From NCBI GenBank assembly GCA_921293015.1, contig OV121084.1:20464960-20528959 (forward strand): a DNA stretch of 64,000 bases, in the 5' to 3' direction. The notes beneath the pieces are model-generated. The model was given only the letters and a program-made list of their open reading frames with translations, ran no database searches and was not told where the DNA came from. Source of the stretch: Phorcus lineatus. Lineage: Eukaryota > Mollusca > Gastropoda > Trochida > Trochidae. Position numbers and translations under genes: made by a program. Within the stretch, counting starts at the first letter, position 1, and each line of letters begins with the position of its first letter. Of the stretch, positions 1-11,554 are shown in pieces.

Positions 1-339
1 CGCTAGCACATTTAGCTTCCCTGGAATATGCCTGGCTTTTAGCGTTATCCTGCACTGATCCACTAGGCAAAATAACCTGCGGGTTAGATCCATGAGATCC
101 CTTGACCGAGTACCGCCCTGTTTGTTTATATATGTAACAACTGTCACATTGTCTGTGGCTATCATTACACTGGTCCCGTACAGCCGATGCCACCATTCCT
201 TGAGATCCCTGATCACTGCAAGCATCTCTAGAGCATTTATATGCCACATTGATTCCCGACCTGTCCACAAGCCCTGGGCCTGAAGATGATCTACGTGCGC
301 TCCCCAACCCTTGCGAGAAGCGTCTGTGAAAATTGTGAA
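1..339 (-). pseudogene. DIRS RNase H domain, cut by the window edge
   Basis: Beyond the TGA that ends the RT frame, the same minus-strand frame continues open to base 1. It shows IFTDASRKGWGAH (first Asp), HINALEMLAVI (Glu) and MIATDNVTVVTYIN (Asp), the three acidic positions expected of a retroelement RNase H, followed by KARHIPGKLNVLA. It would degrade the RNA strand during reverse transcription. The single stop separating it from RT is the only damage seen. Confidence 0.75.
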
Positions 340-1290
340 TCAAGGAGGCAGATGCATGAACCGTGTTCCCGACAGTACATTGTGTTCCTCTGTCCACCAT
401 AACAACTTGCTCCGCACGTGGTGAGGACATGTAATTGAGCAATCCAGGGGAAGAACTCTGTTGGCATTGAGCCAAACCTGAGTGTGGCGAAGGTTCAGTC
501 GACCCCTGTATGTGTAATCCTGAATTGAAGTAAGGCAGCCTAGTAGTGACATCCACTTCCTTACTGTCGCCGATCCCAGACTCAACAGAGATTCTATCAA
601 ACTCCTGGTGGCAAACCAACGCTCCGTGATGGGAAAGATGAAACCTTTTTCTGCATCTAGAATCGCTCCTAGAAACTTGATCCGAGATGTCGGCACGAGT
701 TCCGACTTTTCCGTATGTACAATCCATCCCAGATGCGTAAATACATGAATCATATATTTTGTCTGGATGCTCAAAGTCTTGGCCGAGACGTGTCTCCCCA
801 GAAAATCGTCCAGGTATCCATGTACGGCAATGCCTCTGAGATGAAGAAAGTGAAGGATCGGTTTGATTATCATGGTGAAGAGCCAAGGCGCTATTGACAC
901 CCCGAAGGGTAGGACTTGAAACTGAAATCTCCTGCCGTTTACTGCGAAACGAAGATATTTCTGAGAATACTTGTGGATTGGGATGTGCAGATAAGCATCC
1001 TTCACATCCATGCTGATGAACTTTGAGTTTGGCATGATCAACTTCCTGACATTTCGCAACGATTCCATAGTGAATTTTGGGGGTTTGTTGAGAAAGTCCT
1101 TATTTAGAATCTTTAAATCTATGATCATTCTCATCTCTGTTGAATCGCGCTTGGGAACCAGGAAAACTGGAGAATAAAACCCCCGCGACATGTCCAGAGG
1201 GGACAGTTCTACCTCTACCACTGCCTCCTTCAGTAATTGCTCTATGGCTAAAAGAGCCGCCTTCAGACGATGACCTTGTAGAATAAATCT
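340..1290 (-). CDS. DIRS reverse transcriptase domain
   Basis: RNA-dependent DNA polymerase of the element. In the 293-residue open stretch 1221-340 the order is: SPVFLVPKR and MRMIIDLKILN (fingers), SMDVKDAYLHIPIH (first catalytic Asp), LPFGVSIAPWLFT (palm), HGYLDDFLG (YLDD active site), then FLGAILDAEKG and the thumb. The reading can be extended upstream to about 1290 in the same frame without a methionine. This arrangement is diagnostic for DIRS/Ty3-related RT. The frame ends at a TGA at about 340, immediately before RNase H, so the polyprotein is interrupted there. The catalytic residues are all present. Confidence 0.85.
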   Translation of the reverse strand, partial: RFILQGHRLKAALLAIEQLLKEAVVEVELSPLDMSRGFYSPVFLVPKRDSTEMRMIIDLKILNKDFLNKPPKFTMESLRNVRKLIMPNSKFISMDVKDAYLHIPIHKYSQKYLRFAVNGRRFQFQVLPFGVSIAPWLFTMIIKPILHFLHLRGIAVHGYLDDFLGRHVSAKTLSIQTKYMIHVFTHLGWIVHTEKSELVPTSRIKFLGAILDAEKGFIFPITERWFATRSLIESLLSLGSATVRKWMSLLGCLTSIQDYTYRGRLNLRHTQVWLNANRVLPLDCSITCPHHVRSKLLWWTEEHNVLSGTRFMHLPP

Positions 1291-1766
1291 CCTTCCCGAG
1301 GGATAAGTGGGGGTTGTGTCTGAAATTGTAACTGGTACCCGCCGGCAATCACGGAATTGATCCAGGTGTCTGATGTGAGTTGGGTCCAGTTTAGAGTGTA
1401 ACGTTGGAGCCGTCCCCCCACTGGGGAGGGTGTTACCTGTAACTGAAAATCGAAGTCCAAAATCGTGTCCGTGGGCATTTCCAAGTCGTAAGGGTCTATA
1501 GGTGTTGAAACGGCTGGCGGAAAGTCAACGCCGTCCCGTGGGACCTGCTGAGCCCCTACTTCCACGGCTTCCTCTGCCCCGAAAGTGATATCTGGGAGGG
1601 GGAGGCGGATTGTCCTTCGTCTGCTGTCCCTGAGATGACGCAGGTTGGCGCTGTCTAGACGAGTGGTTAGCCCTGTCAAAAGCTGAACGATGGAGGGGGG
1701 GTCAGGGAGTAGCTGAGGGGGAGCCTCTGTTGCCCCTGGGAGCGCCACGCTGACGCGACTGACCAA
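1263..1766 (-). pseudogene. DIRS pol N-terminal part, shifted against the RT frame
   Basis: This 167-codon minus-strand frame overlaps the end of gag by 65 bases and ends just before the reverse transcriptase. Its last residues (REGDLFY) lead, after a one-base shift near 1280-1290, into the peptide QGHRLKAALLAIEQLL that continues straight into the RT. I read it as the N-terminal part of pol, separated from RT by a single frameshift (mutation or base error). The proline-rich first half has no domain I recognise. Confidence 0.5.
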
Positions 1767-3708
1767 TGAGGGCTGACACTAGTCTCTGATTCAAGGTCCT
1801 AGAGTTCTGTGCATCATGTTGAGCAATAGCCTGGCCACACTGCCCGTTGAACATCGATTCTGATCCTAAGGGTTGTTGAAATAATTCCTCCTTGGAATCC
1901 TGAGGGAGATTTCTCACACCCCCAAGCAGATGAGATCGTTCGAGAGCAGTAATCCGACCCAAGGTACCCAGCTGTGTTTGAGTCGCATCATTCACTGCAT
2001 GATATATGACATCCAGGAAGGAATGAGCCATAGCAACCTCCTCTGCGCTCATTACTACTAACGACTGTGGCTTAACATCCGTATAATCCTGAAAGGTGGG
2101 AGGTAATAGTTGTCTAACACCTGCCGCAAACCAGTTAATATAGGAGAGAATGTCCAGAGCACTTCTAGCCGCCATATCAATATCCTTAATATCTTTCCGT
2201 GCAAACAAAATCTTGTCCAATTGTTTTCTCTGAAAACCCTTCGCATACAACCAGGCAAAATCCCTATCCACATCAGGGGATGAAGATGGAATCACACGGT
2301 CATGAATGACATAAGCTTGCTTAAGTGGGAGTCGAGGAAGAGCTGAGACATCCTTTGCCTTGATCTGGTTGTTATTGATTAAATCAAGTGCAGGTTTAAC
2401 TACCGATGAATGAGGTAAAGACCACTTGGGAGGCCGTTTAGGAGGTAATACACCCGTAGTGCCCAGCTCCTCTGGCAATACTTGATCCATTTCTAGCTCC
2501 ACTGAGGATGGTTGTGTACAAGATTTAAGCCTATGCAAAATGTCAATCTTGTCAACAAAAGACCATTCAGGTGCTAAGTCCGTACCCGACAGATCGGCGG
2601 GAGGAATAGTTATTAAACCCTCATGTGAATCCAGCTTGGCATCCAAGGGAAACTTTAACTCGGCATCATCATCCGTAATGATCGGCAAAATTGGAGGGTT
2701 GAACACATCCACAAACTCCGTAGAAGGACCTAGCTTATGTTTGTCAACATTAAGCAGGTCAATGTGACCCAGCTCCCGCCTGTATCCCGTGCCGTCCGTG
2801 AGCTGCTCAGCCATAAGCGGGCTAAGCCGCAAGCCGCACGTGCCAACCGTGCTGGTAGACTTGGAGTCTGACCCAGTGACCGAGACACGGCTATGAACAA
2901 CTGGCAACATGCCCTGCACGTGAGACCCGGCCATCACCAACCCATGGGTGGGAGGGATCAGGTTATCGGCGTCACCAGCGTGCGGTCCGTTCAACTCTGT
3001 TCCGATCAGGGAGCCAGACTGAGACAAACCTCTCTTATTCAACGGATCACCCTGACCCCCCAAACCCGGCAGGCCCGTTGAGGGTAAACACTGCTGTTTG
3101 GGACGCACATCATCTGCCGTGCTACCTGAAGCCCCACCGTTGGGATCGGCAGACCGTTTGCTAGCCTTAGACTTAGACTCAGAAGCCTCTTTTGCATCAG
3201 AATTAGAGACATATTCACGGGATGAAGAACTTTAACTAGACGAGGACGATCTCCCCTTTGACTTGGTAATAGTAGTCTTTAATTCCGTAAATTTTTCATC
3301 ATTACGTTTCTCAGGCTCTTTGACTGATTGAGAGAAGGACGACAACAAATCCTGCTTGAAGGCAGCTAACACCGCGCCTAAGTCCGTGGGAGAAGCTTCT
3401 TTACCGTCACTAGCCGTTTCAGAAGCAGGAATCTGAGACAAAATAGCTGAATCCTCCGAAATAATCGATCTTGCCTGCGAAATACCGGCCGAATTACGGG
3501 ATTTCTTGGTTCTTATCTCAAACATCCTTATCCAACTATCATCGTCTAAGTCCTTACACAGAAGACATCGTTTAGCAATAGAACAAATAGGGACTTTATC
3601 ACAAGCTAAACAAAGAGAATGAGGATCCTTATCCGACATGTACCTCTGACAGTTCACACACTTACGTTGAGACATAGTGGAAAAAAACAAGATACTTCGC
3701 GGAATCAC
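1702..3708 (-). pseudogene. DIRS gag-like protein with one in-frame stop
   Basis: The open frame starts at ATG 3708 and runs leftward in a single frame to 1702. It is interrupted only by a TAA at 3232-3234, about residue 159, giving about 668 codons in all. The first 60 residues carry CxxC pairs (CVNC, CLAC, CLLC), probably zinc-binding as in DIRS/Ngaro gag proteins. The segment before the stop is serine-rich. The long second part (1702-3108) is hydrophilic with a conserved-looking middle and an Arg/Gly-rich end suited to nucleic-acid binding. If the stop is real the full protein cannot be made without readthrough. It lies directly upstream of the pol frame, as in DIRS elements. Confidence 0.65.
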
Positions 3709-4100
3709 CGATAGTTCACAAGTTCAGTCATAAAAAAAAAAATCACAAAAATGTTCACAAACACACAAAACACAAGGAATGCGATTGTCTAAGACCCAAT
3801 GTCGATCTTCACATACCAGATATGTCCTTAGGAAGAAAACACACAGCACATGGGAGAAGAAACACACTTCAGACTCCTGCAGCCATCTTCTCACATGGGG
3901 TGCAGAAAGGAATATGAGGCTGACACCTGGTGTCAAAGGGGAGATAACTCCAGAGGGAAGAGGAGAGCTGCATACCACCAAAGGTAATTATGTGTAGTAG
4001 TTTTTTTACATATTTAAAAAAATATTTAGTAAGACTTCTGCAGTCACGTCCATGGGACGGAAAGAGGGGCACAGCTCATCCCAGAGGGAATGTTTACGCC
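3709..4100 (-). other. Noncoding leader of the DIRS element
   Basis: No coding signal. It contains A-runs, a near-palindrome around 3923-3937 (TGACACCTGGTGTCA) and two similar purine-rich stretches (about 3945-3965 and 4060-4090). I interpret it as the 5' untranslated/terminal region because gag starts at 3708; the exact end is not defined. Confidence 0.35.
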
Positions 4101-5640
4101 AATAATTGTTGAATTAGTGAAAAACATATTTAAATACCTAAAGGTGAGTTTTCATCCAGTCAAATGCAGTTTCATACACCAACAGCATAATAGCCCCACC
4201 TGCAACATTAAACAGATATAAAATAAATCCCTTGTTTCAATTCAAGGCCAACTGAAGAAATTTCAACAAAAATACTGAAATTTTAATGATAATGAACAAT
4301 AAAAACATTATATATGACAAATATCACTATGTGAAAGAAGGTCAATTGGAACACCTTTGACTTTTTTCGCGTTTTTTCGTCAGTTTGATTCCATACACAG
4401 ATATACAAAAGTGAGTACAGCTCACATACCCCCACTTCACTTCAAGTTTGTCAATCATGGTAAATGTATAAAGCATAGATCTTGAATGTTAGCACTGTTG
4501 GAAGTGATCAAAACAAATGAAACACTAAAGAAAAAGATCCAAATTATCCAATCAATTAATTTGATTTAAATAAGGCTTTAAAATCTATTTTCAAACATCA
4601 CATTTAAACCATTAATGACTGTAATGATCAAAATGCACGTTTTTTATTTTTCTTAATTGTTATATTTCTTTAAATATCATTTCAAATCGAACAACTTAAG
4701 TTAAACGTACTTATAATTAAACTAACCTCTTGAATGAGATGCGCTTATAAGATAGGGAGAGGAGTGAACCCTCAATCCAGAGCTGTTTACTTATAGTACA
4801 TGATAATTAACATTCCCGAAATAAAAGACACAAATCTATCTAATCACTTAAATACCTCACTATTGAAAGAAAAGAGTTGCTAGGCGCTACGTGTAATCCA
4901 AACTGTCAACTCATTAGGGGGACCGTTATGGTCCAATGCAGGGAATGACCTTGACCTTGACCTAAGTACAGTGAGGAAGGTGGGAACATTTATGCCCATC
5001 CAATATCGTGATTGATAAGTCACCCACCGCCCATCTCCTCCTTTTTCCCCTCTCGAAGAGTAAAACTGGTAAAAGGAGAAGTGTTGTGCCGCTACCAGTG
5101 AATTGATTTGTGACAAAAATTTCAGTTGCTATTCATTGAATTTTAAAAACTTGGTCCATCTAAAGTTTAACCCTTTAAAATACATAATAGAGGAAAGGAC
5201 CACAATTAAAGATATGAAAACTGCATACAAACATTTCACTAAGTGTAAACAATGTACCGGTACTGGTTATAAAAATCAACATTTCACTATGAATTAGTAA
5301 TATACAAGTCGGTAATTACTTACTGAGGTTGAGAGTTTTATGAGCACTTTCCAGCGTAAGCTGAAGTCAGTAATGTAATAATTTAGTTAAACTATGATAC
5401 ATGCCTGTTTGGATAAGGGAAGACAAAAGCCTGGTTAAAAGTGGATCTAGTTATCATAACTATTGCAATTATTCACCAGTTCAAACTAAGCGCCATGAAG
5501 GAAAGGTGGACAGAAAACCATTGACTCACCAACCTAGTTTGGGGTTTGATTAACCTTAAAGTTGAACTCCTGCCATGCCCTTATTATTGGGAGTAGAACG
5601 AAGAATTTTACAATCTTGGTCTCCATTCCACAAAGGTTAT
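4101..5640. other. AT-rich sequence without a gene
   Basis: No convincing coding frame on either strand. The short frame on the minus strand at 4880-5116 has no recognisable domain. Around 4412-4440 is a small hairpin (GTGAG/CTCAC) followed by ATACCCCCACTT, which resembles the left end of the pearl-like element at 28656; it is listed separately. Confidence 0.5.
4405..4500 (+). repeat. Solo fragment like the left end of the pearl-like element
   Basis: The string GTGAGTACAGCTCACATACC followed by CCCACTT matches, with few changes, the start of the tandem-repeat element at 28656 (GTGAGC...GCTCACATACCCC). A diverged stretch about a 'catggt(t)gataa/atgta' motif follows, as in the repeat unit at 28743. 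This is a truncated copy of the same family. Confidence 0.45.
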
Positions 5641-5925
5641 GTTCTCGAAATGTGAGATTCCCAGCATGAATGATTTCTGAACAATAGACGAAAGAATGTG
5701 TGAGGGTGAACATCCTGTCACGCCCATATTTCAAAGGGCAGTCACGCCCAAATTTACAAATTCAAGTTTCCATGTCACAAATAATGTACCGAAATTTTTT
5801 CTGAAAAAAGGTCAGTTACAGCTCTTGGGGATAATGCCTGCCAACCCCATATTTGAGGGTTACAGTTACAAATTTGGATCAACTAGATGCAAGGTACACC
5901 TCCTCAAAATTTCAGGTTTGGGGTG
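5640..5925 (+). repeat. Unclassified dispersed repeat, copy 1
   Basis: This stretch shares a series of phrases with 57700-58150: 'attcc(t)agcat', 'agacgaaaga', 'catcctgtca', 'atatttgaagg/atatttcaaag', 'ggataatgcctgcca'. The order is the same in both copies. A shorter match lies at 12960-13080. No coding capacity or terminal repeats were seen, so the class is unknown. Confidence 0.45.
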
Positions 5926-5929
5926 AAGC

Positions 5930-8900
5930 AGTTCTGGAAAATGAGAAAAGTTTACTGATACCAGATGCTTGACGCCGGACCCGGATCACAGGTTGGAAGA
6001 CATCTTCGGCCTGGTCAGCGGGAGAATATACTAGGAATATACAATGGTCTTTCTGAGCCAAGAAACTATCATTAATTAGAAATTTCCGGTTCAACTCTAC
6101 TCCTGTATGAAAAGAACAGGCGTCCTTACTTTACCTAAAGACTTTGGTAATGTCAATGTAGCTGAAGCCTGGTTCTTGGTCAAGAAGTCAAGGACAACCT
6201 GGCAAGATAAAGATTAGTAATCATCACTAAAAGAGGCTGAGTATAATCTATTGTGTGAATCTCTGAGACTCTGGTAGCTCCAGCAAAGTCAAGGAGAAGG
6301 TTGTTTATCACAAAAGAAACTTGAGTGAAACCAATTGCAAGGATTCAAAGGGAGTGTGCAGCAAGCACATACAATTAGGACCTAGTCCTATTTAGGGAAA
6401 AAACTTGGCGATTTGAGGGCCTGAATTTTGAAGGAAAGCTTTGAGTTAACAGAGTCTGAACCAAAAACATGACCCTGAAGCTCACAAACAAAGAGAGGAC
6501 TATGGCACATCATTGTCTCTTCTTAGTCTTTGAAGTTAGTTGTGGAAGGTCTGACTTCTTGTGAAATAGCTGTTGAAATCTTCTCTGCAAAGTCTTATGT
6601 GAGAGTTTCCTTGAGGGCCTCGATCCACAAGTGCAGGCTGAAACTCTTGATGTTCACAGAAGTAAAGAGGCTGTCGGAGAAGATGTTGCCAATGAAGAAG
6701 AGGAAGCAGATTGTCTGACAGGAAGAACAGGACAGGGAGAAACCACAGTCTGATCTGCCACTATGGCGCTATCACATCAGGAATATCAAACCATGAGTGG
6801 AGGCGATCTTGTTCTACCTTGCTTGTTTATATAGGCTACCACTATCGAGTTGTCTGTGGCTTTCATGATGCTTTTAGACAAGAAGTGTTGTTTGCAAGTC
6901 AAGATTACATGTATTACTGGTCTCATCTCCAGGAAGTTTATGTGCAATCCCATTTCCTACGGGCTCAAAATCCCATGCATCTGTCTGGAGTGCAAGTGAG
7001 GGCCCAATCTAGCATTCCATGCATCAGTTTTGATTGTGAGATGAGGAAGTTGCATCGCAAGGCCTTTGGCATGACACTGGACATTTGAGTCTACCATGAT
7101 AACTATGATTACTTCTTCCAATGGAGATAAAAGAGAATCCAGATGAAGACATTGGTATTGGTTGAGCCACATTTGAATTCGTCATAGTGCCTCTTGGCGT
7201 GAAGGATTGAACTGAAGTTCTCAATGCCACCAGAGACATCCACGTTCTCGCTGAAGCTGTTTCCTGGAAGAGCAAATTGTTGGCCAACCTGACAATAGCT
7301 TCTCAAAGAGTCTCTGTTGTCACTTTAGAAGGAGTTGAAGCATCCAGAAGTGCTATGAGAAACCTGATCTAAGGCCCTGGCATGATTTACGATTTGTCCG
7401 AATGATGATCCAACCAAGATCCAACAAGATGAGCCACAAGCTGTAGATGGATAGTCAAAGTTTGAGCTTGGATGTGCCTGTGTATTTGTGAATGGCAATC
7501 TGTCTGAAATGATGAAAGTGAAGGATTAGTGCCATGACCTTGAAGAGCCATGGTGCTATTGAGATTTCTAAGGGTAGTACGTAGATTTGGAACCTCCTTC
7601 CATTGATCTGAACCTGAGGTATTTCCTTGACCATGGATTAATTGAAGTCCCTAAGGTGGAGACTGATGAATTTTGAATTGGACTTGATGAACTTGCGGAT
7701 GTTGGCTTGGGATTAAAAAAAAATTTGACGGTCATTTGTTGAGAGTCTTAGAGTGTATCATCATTCTCATTTCCAAAGTGTCTTTCTTGGGAAACCAAAA
7801 AACTGGAGATTCAAAGCCTCGAGTAGAATCCTGAGGGAGCAGTTCTGTGATGTCATATCTTTTCCATCAAAAGGTTAAAAGCGGTCATGGCTAGCTCCAG
7901 CTTGGCCCCCATAAAACGAACCATCTCAAATCCAAATGAAATGTGAGATACTGTACCGGGTCCCAAAGGAGGAAATAGCCCTAAAGATTACACAGATAAA
8001 CCATGTGATCTGTGCCCATACCTGGCTGAATAGAGCCAGCAGTCCCCGATCACTGTCGGCACAACTGGCTGAATAAATAAAGGACAAGGGGTCTGTTGCA
8101 GCAGGCATTGATGGAAGGCTCGGCCTAATTACTGGTTGTGTGGACCCCTGGGTGCTGAATGGGAGGCATATTCAGAAGGCTTATGCTCTCTAACACTCTC
8201 GGAGTAGTGTCGTAAAAAGAGCCATCCAGCAAAAAAGTCAATCAACATTACCGTCTCACAGGTTGACACCAGTCTAGGCTTAATCCCAGGAAATAAGCTT
8301 GATGCTATAGGATCCAACCTCGGAGTTCTGGGGAGGGCATTTAATCAGACAGGACTGGACAGAGACACACAAAAGATGCTAACGTCATAGAGATCATGGT
8401 TTATTTCATTATGACATCATGAGTGTGAAGAAAAAGGTCAGCTGTGAAGTTAAAAGCAAATGGTGGCAAAGTGACTGCCCATACCTCACTTAGTAGCCGA
8501 CAGTAGACTCCACTCTCAACCCCCACTGTAGGTTCCACTGTTGTTCCTTTCAGAGAGGTCCCTATTAAAGGGATTGACATGACTGAAAGCTTTAAGCCCT
8601 CAAGCATATAAAATGTCAAATAGAGTATGACTGTTTCATTTCCATTGCCTAAAGTGATGGACAATAAACCGTTGCTAATCACTGAAGCATATAAAAGACT
8701 ATTCATATGGGTAGGTGATTGCCCGAGGTGATTGTATAAGAAAATTGACATGTTTCTGTTGTGAATTTACTCAACAACTTGAAAATATTGAAAAACATAG
8801 GAAAATGTAGGAAACTATAAAGAATATATATACAGTTATTAGCACTATCATAGAAGGACCCCTAGAATTAGAGTTACCATGATGAGGTCTAATGTCCTTG

Positions 8901-9420
8901 GGCCTGTTCCTGTCAAGAATTGCATGAGCAAGTCATTGGTTGACATGGAATCCTGAGCTTTAACCGTCACCTTACAATGGCCATTGAACAAGGATGGAGC
9001 TTGAAGGGGTTGATGAAAGAGGTCATTCCAAGTATTTTGGGGAACTTACGTACCGGTAAGTGTGAGTGACGCTCGTGGAGGACAACTTTACAAATGGTAT
9101 TAGCACAAGCATAAGCTGAATCCTGAGCTTCCAAAAATGTCACATTCAGAATTCAAGGGCCATAGCAATATCATAGTGTATGGCTTTATGTTCTTATAGG
9201 TTTTGAATCCAAGGGTGATAGCTCAACCACACCCAAGGCAAACCAGTTCAAATAAGATATGGAGTCAATAACAGCTCTAGTATTAGAGTCCAACTCCAAG
9301 AAATCGGATCTACAGAAGGTGGACTTTAAACCGTTTCAAAGGAAGGAAGCTAAGGCTTAGGCTTGTGGATACTGGATTCGCTACTGTAGATTGTAATTCT
9401 ATCATTTCATATAATTCCTT
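5930..9420 (-). mobile_element. Old, decayed DIRS-type element
   Basis: Comparing with the element at 1-4100 shows the same landmarks in the same order and orientation. 6800-6870 matches 110-170 (RNase H); 7620-7680 matches 975-1030; 7740-7850 matches 1085-1205 (RT start); 8930-9030 matches 1810-1890 and 9200-9300 matches 2080-2170 (gag). All frames are broken by stops and indels. Because more of the 3' side survives here, the recombinase region absent from the first copy may lie at 5930-6700. Between copies the similarity is patchy, so this insertion is much older. Confidence 0.65.
6225..6300 (-). pseudogene. Possible remnant of DIRS tyrosine recombinase
   Basis: The minus strand reads DFAGATRVSEIHT at about 6300-6255, resembling the 'xxxRVSEIxxL' box around the first catalytic Arg of DIRS tyrosine recombinases. 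The position, downstream of the decayed RNase H region, is where the recombinase should be. The rest of the domain is too damaged to follow, so this is a tentative call. Confidence 0.35.
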
Positions 9421-9780
9421 TTACTGACACATTCTCTTTTTGTGTTTATTGAATGATACTTTTAATTTTGTGTAAACAATTACTGAATATTTGCAAAATG
9501 CATATTGTAACACAAGATTTGTTAATAGTTCAGTCCATCTCTGCCAAAATGAAGAAACTTCTTTATATATTGGGTAAACACTGCTCAGATAGTTCCCTTG
9601 AAACAATGTAGTAGTTTTATAGTGTAACAGGCATTTACTAAAGGTTATCAATTTTGTCAAATGTAAATCAATCAATGTTATAAAGTTTTTCTATTTCAAT
9701 TTTAGTACTTTGTGATCACAAACATATCAACGTATGTTATCGATTATCATCATTGTGAACTGCCAAATCATCTATCCTGA
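9421..9780. other. AT-rich sequence, nothing recognised
   Basis: No coding, RNA or repeat structure could be supported here. Confidence 0.4.
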
Positions 9781-11196
9781 TAATATTTACCTGTACATAG
9801 ATAGGTGGGGGTAAAAACAAGTTTTCTTTCCCATTGATTTTGAACAAGAGACAGTCCCCAATAATTTGTAACATATCTTTGCAATAAAAAAAATGAAAAT
9901 GTCTAATGAAAACATTGAGCAGAGATTCAGAAAGATTTGATGAGCATATTTGATATAAACATATAAGAATGTATCAGATTTTGAGTTTTTCACCAGAAAT
10001 GGAAACTATCCCTGTCCAGAGTTAAAAAAAAAACCCACTGGAAACCAAGCTAGTATGAAGCTATCATGGTATGGTGTCCTAATTCCACACATTTCCATGG
10101 AAACAAAAAAGGATAACACTTTTGAAAATATCAAGGTGGGTAATAATCATGCCAATTTTCAGAAAGATCTGATGAACAGTTTTGGAGTTTTGCATACAAA
10201 ATCATAAGGGACAGACACCCAGTGTGATATAATTGTTTTGAAAGTTCATTAATAATCAGATTAGTTTGAAAGCATCACACAGACTAATCCTGACATGGTC
10301 CTGACTACATAAAAAGATAAGAGACACATATTTGCACAACAAGTGCTTGCTGCAACAAGTTACTGACTTGCTTACATTTTAAAAACCAGTGTACTGAGTA
10401 AACTTAATCTTTTTTTTGGAAGTCAAAACTATTTGAAGCTTTACATTTTTGGAATATACTTCATATTCAACTAGAAATATGTGCATGTGATGCACAGTGA
10501 TGTCCCCCTTCCAAACCTTTAATCCAACCTAATCATCTTATTGCCACTTATACCAGAAACAATCCATACCAAACATATAATAAAAAGGTTAATATATTAG
10601 CATCAATGAAATTGAAATAATAATGACTCGTGAAATATACAAGTTCAATGGTGCATAAGGAAGAGTTTTATATATTTGTCAACTTCTTTATTGTAGGGAA
10701 TGTGACATTTGATACTCAGTCATCAAATATTATAATTAGCATTAAGTTCAAATTGTTTCCATGGAAACTAAGTAAGATGAAAAATTAAGAATAACCAAAG
10801 TACCAAAAGGCACCACCCAAGCACTAGATCTAACCACATACCAGGTTTAGTAAAATAATACTCATTAGATTTTTAGATAAATTGAGTAACAAAGTAGCAA
10901 AAGGCACCACTCTATCACTAGATCTAACCACATACCAAGTTTCAAAAAAATATATTGTATGGTTTTTGAGATATGGCCCGGAAATGGACCCTACCCCCAT
11001 TTGCACTAAGTTGAAATTGTTTCCATGGAAACCAGAAAAAAAATTCAGAATAACCAAAATAGCAAAAGCTACAATCAACCACTAGACCAAACCACAAACT
11101 GAGTTTCGTAAAAAAAAATATTGAACAGTTTTTTAGATATGGCCCAGAAACGAAAGCATTTTGGAATTACGGAATAACGGAATTACGGACGGAACT
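9781..11196 (+). repeat. Decayed minisatellite-type (pearl-like) remnants
   Basis: Phrases recur at intervals of about 110-240 bases: TTTCCATGGAAAC (10091, 10757, 11020), 'cactagatctaaccacataccaagttt' variants (10825, 10914, 11085), 'gagatatggcccggaaa' (10968, 11137) and 'tcagaaagatttgatga' (9928, 10159). The array ends at 11161-11192 in short repeats of ATTACGGA/ATAACGGA and ACGGACGGA, like a decayed ACGG microsatellite. This layout matches the better-preserved elements at 28656 and 34490. It probably includes two remnants (9781-10230 and 10730-11196). Confidence 0.5.
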
Positions 11197-11554
11197 GAAA
11201 ACATTTTGTTTCTCGCAAAGCTTTTTGAGAGGGACATAATAAAATTACTATTCAGATTTGTATGGAAGGAAAGGAGATTTTCATTAATTAGCAACTGTTG
11301 TTTTAAACACTTTGAGTACTTTAGTATGTCTACCTGGACCGAGTCGAAGTACCTTCGGCAGAAGTCCTTTGTATAAGGCCCGGAATCTGAAATGTACAAT
11401 AATTAACCTCTTTATAATCATAATATTGATATTTTGCAAGTATCCACTATTACCGTTATCTCTTTACAGTTATATGATTATAATTTACATTTTATCATCC
11501 ACCAGGAAGGGGTGTATCACAGTAAATTTGACACCTGAAGAGAAGCAATAATTA

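Larger units (their letters stand above)
1..4100 (-). mobile_element. DIRS-type retrotransposon, left-truncated by window edge
   Basis: Reading the minus strand from about 4100 leftward, a zinc-binding gag, a reverse transcriptase and an RNase H follow one another and run off the window at base 1. The RT style (YLDD active site, DIRS-like fingers) and a gag with paired CxxC motifs are typical of DIRS elements, which carry a tyrosine recombinase instead of a DDE integrase. The recombinase would lie beyond base 1, so this assignment rests on gag, RT and RNase H only. Coding damage is light (one in-frame stop in gag, one frameshift and one stop in pol), so the insertion is fairly young. The right boundary near 4100 is approximate; no terminal repeats were demonstrated. 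Confidence 0.8.

Noticed and set aside
4880-5116. 78-codon minus-strand frame
   Set aside because: No domain, no homologous copy and no splice or codon signal; likely chance.
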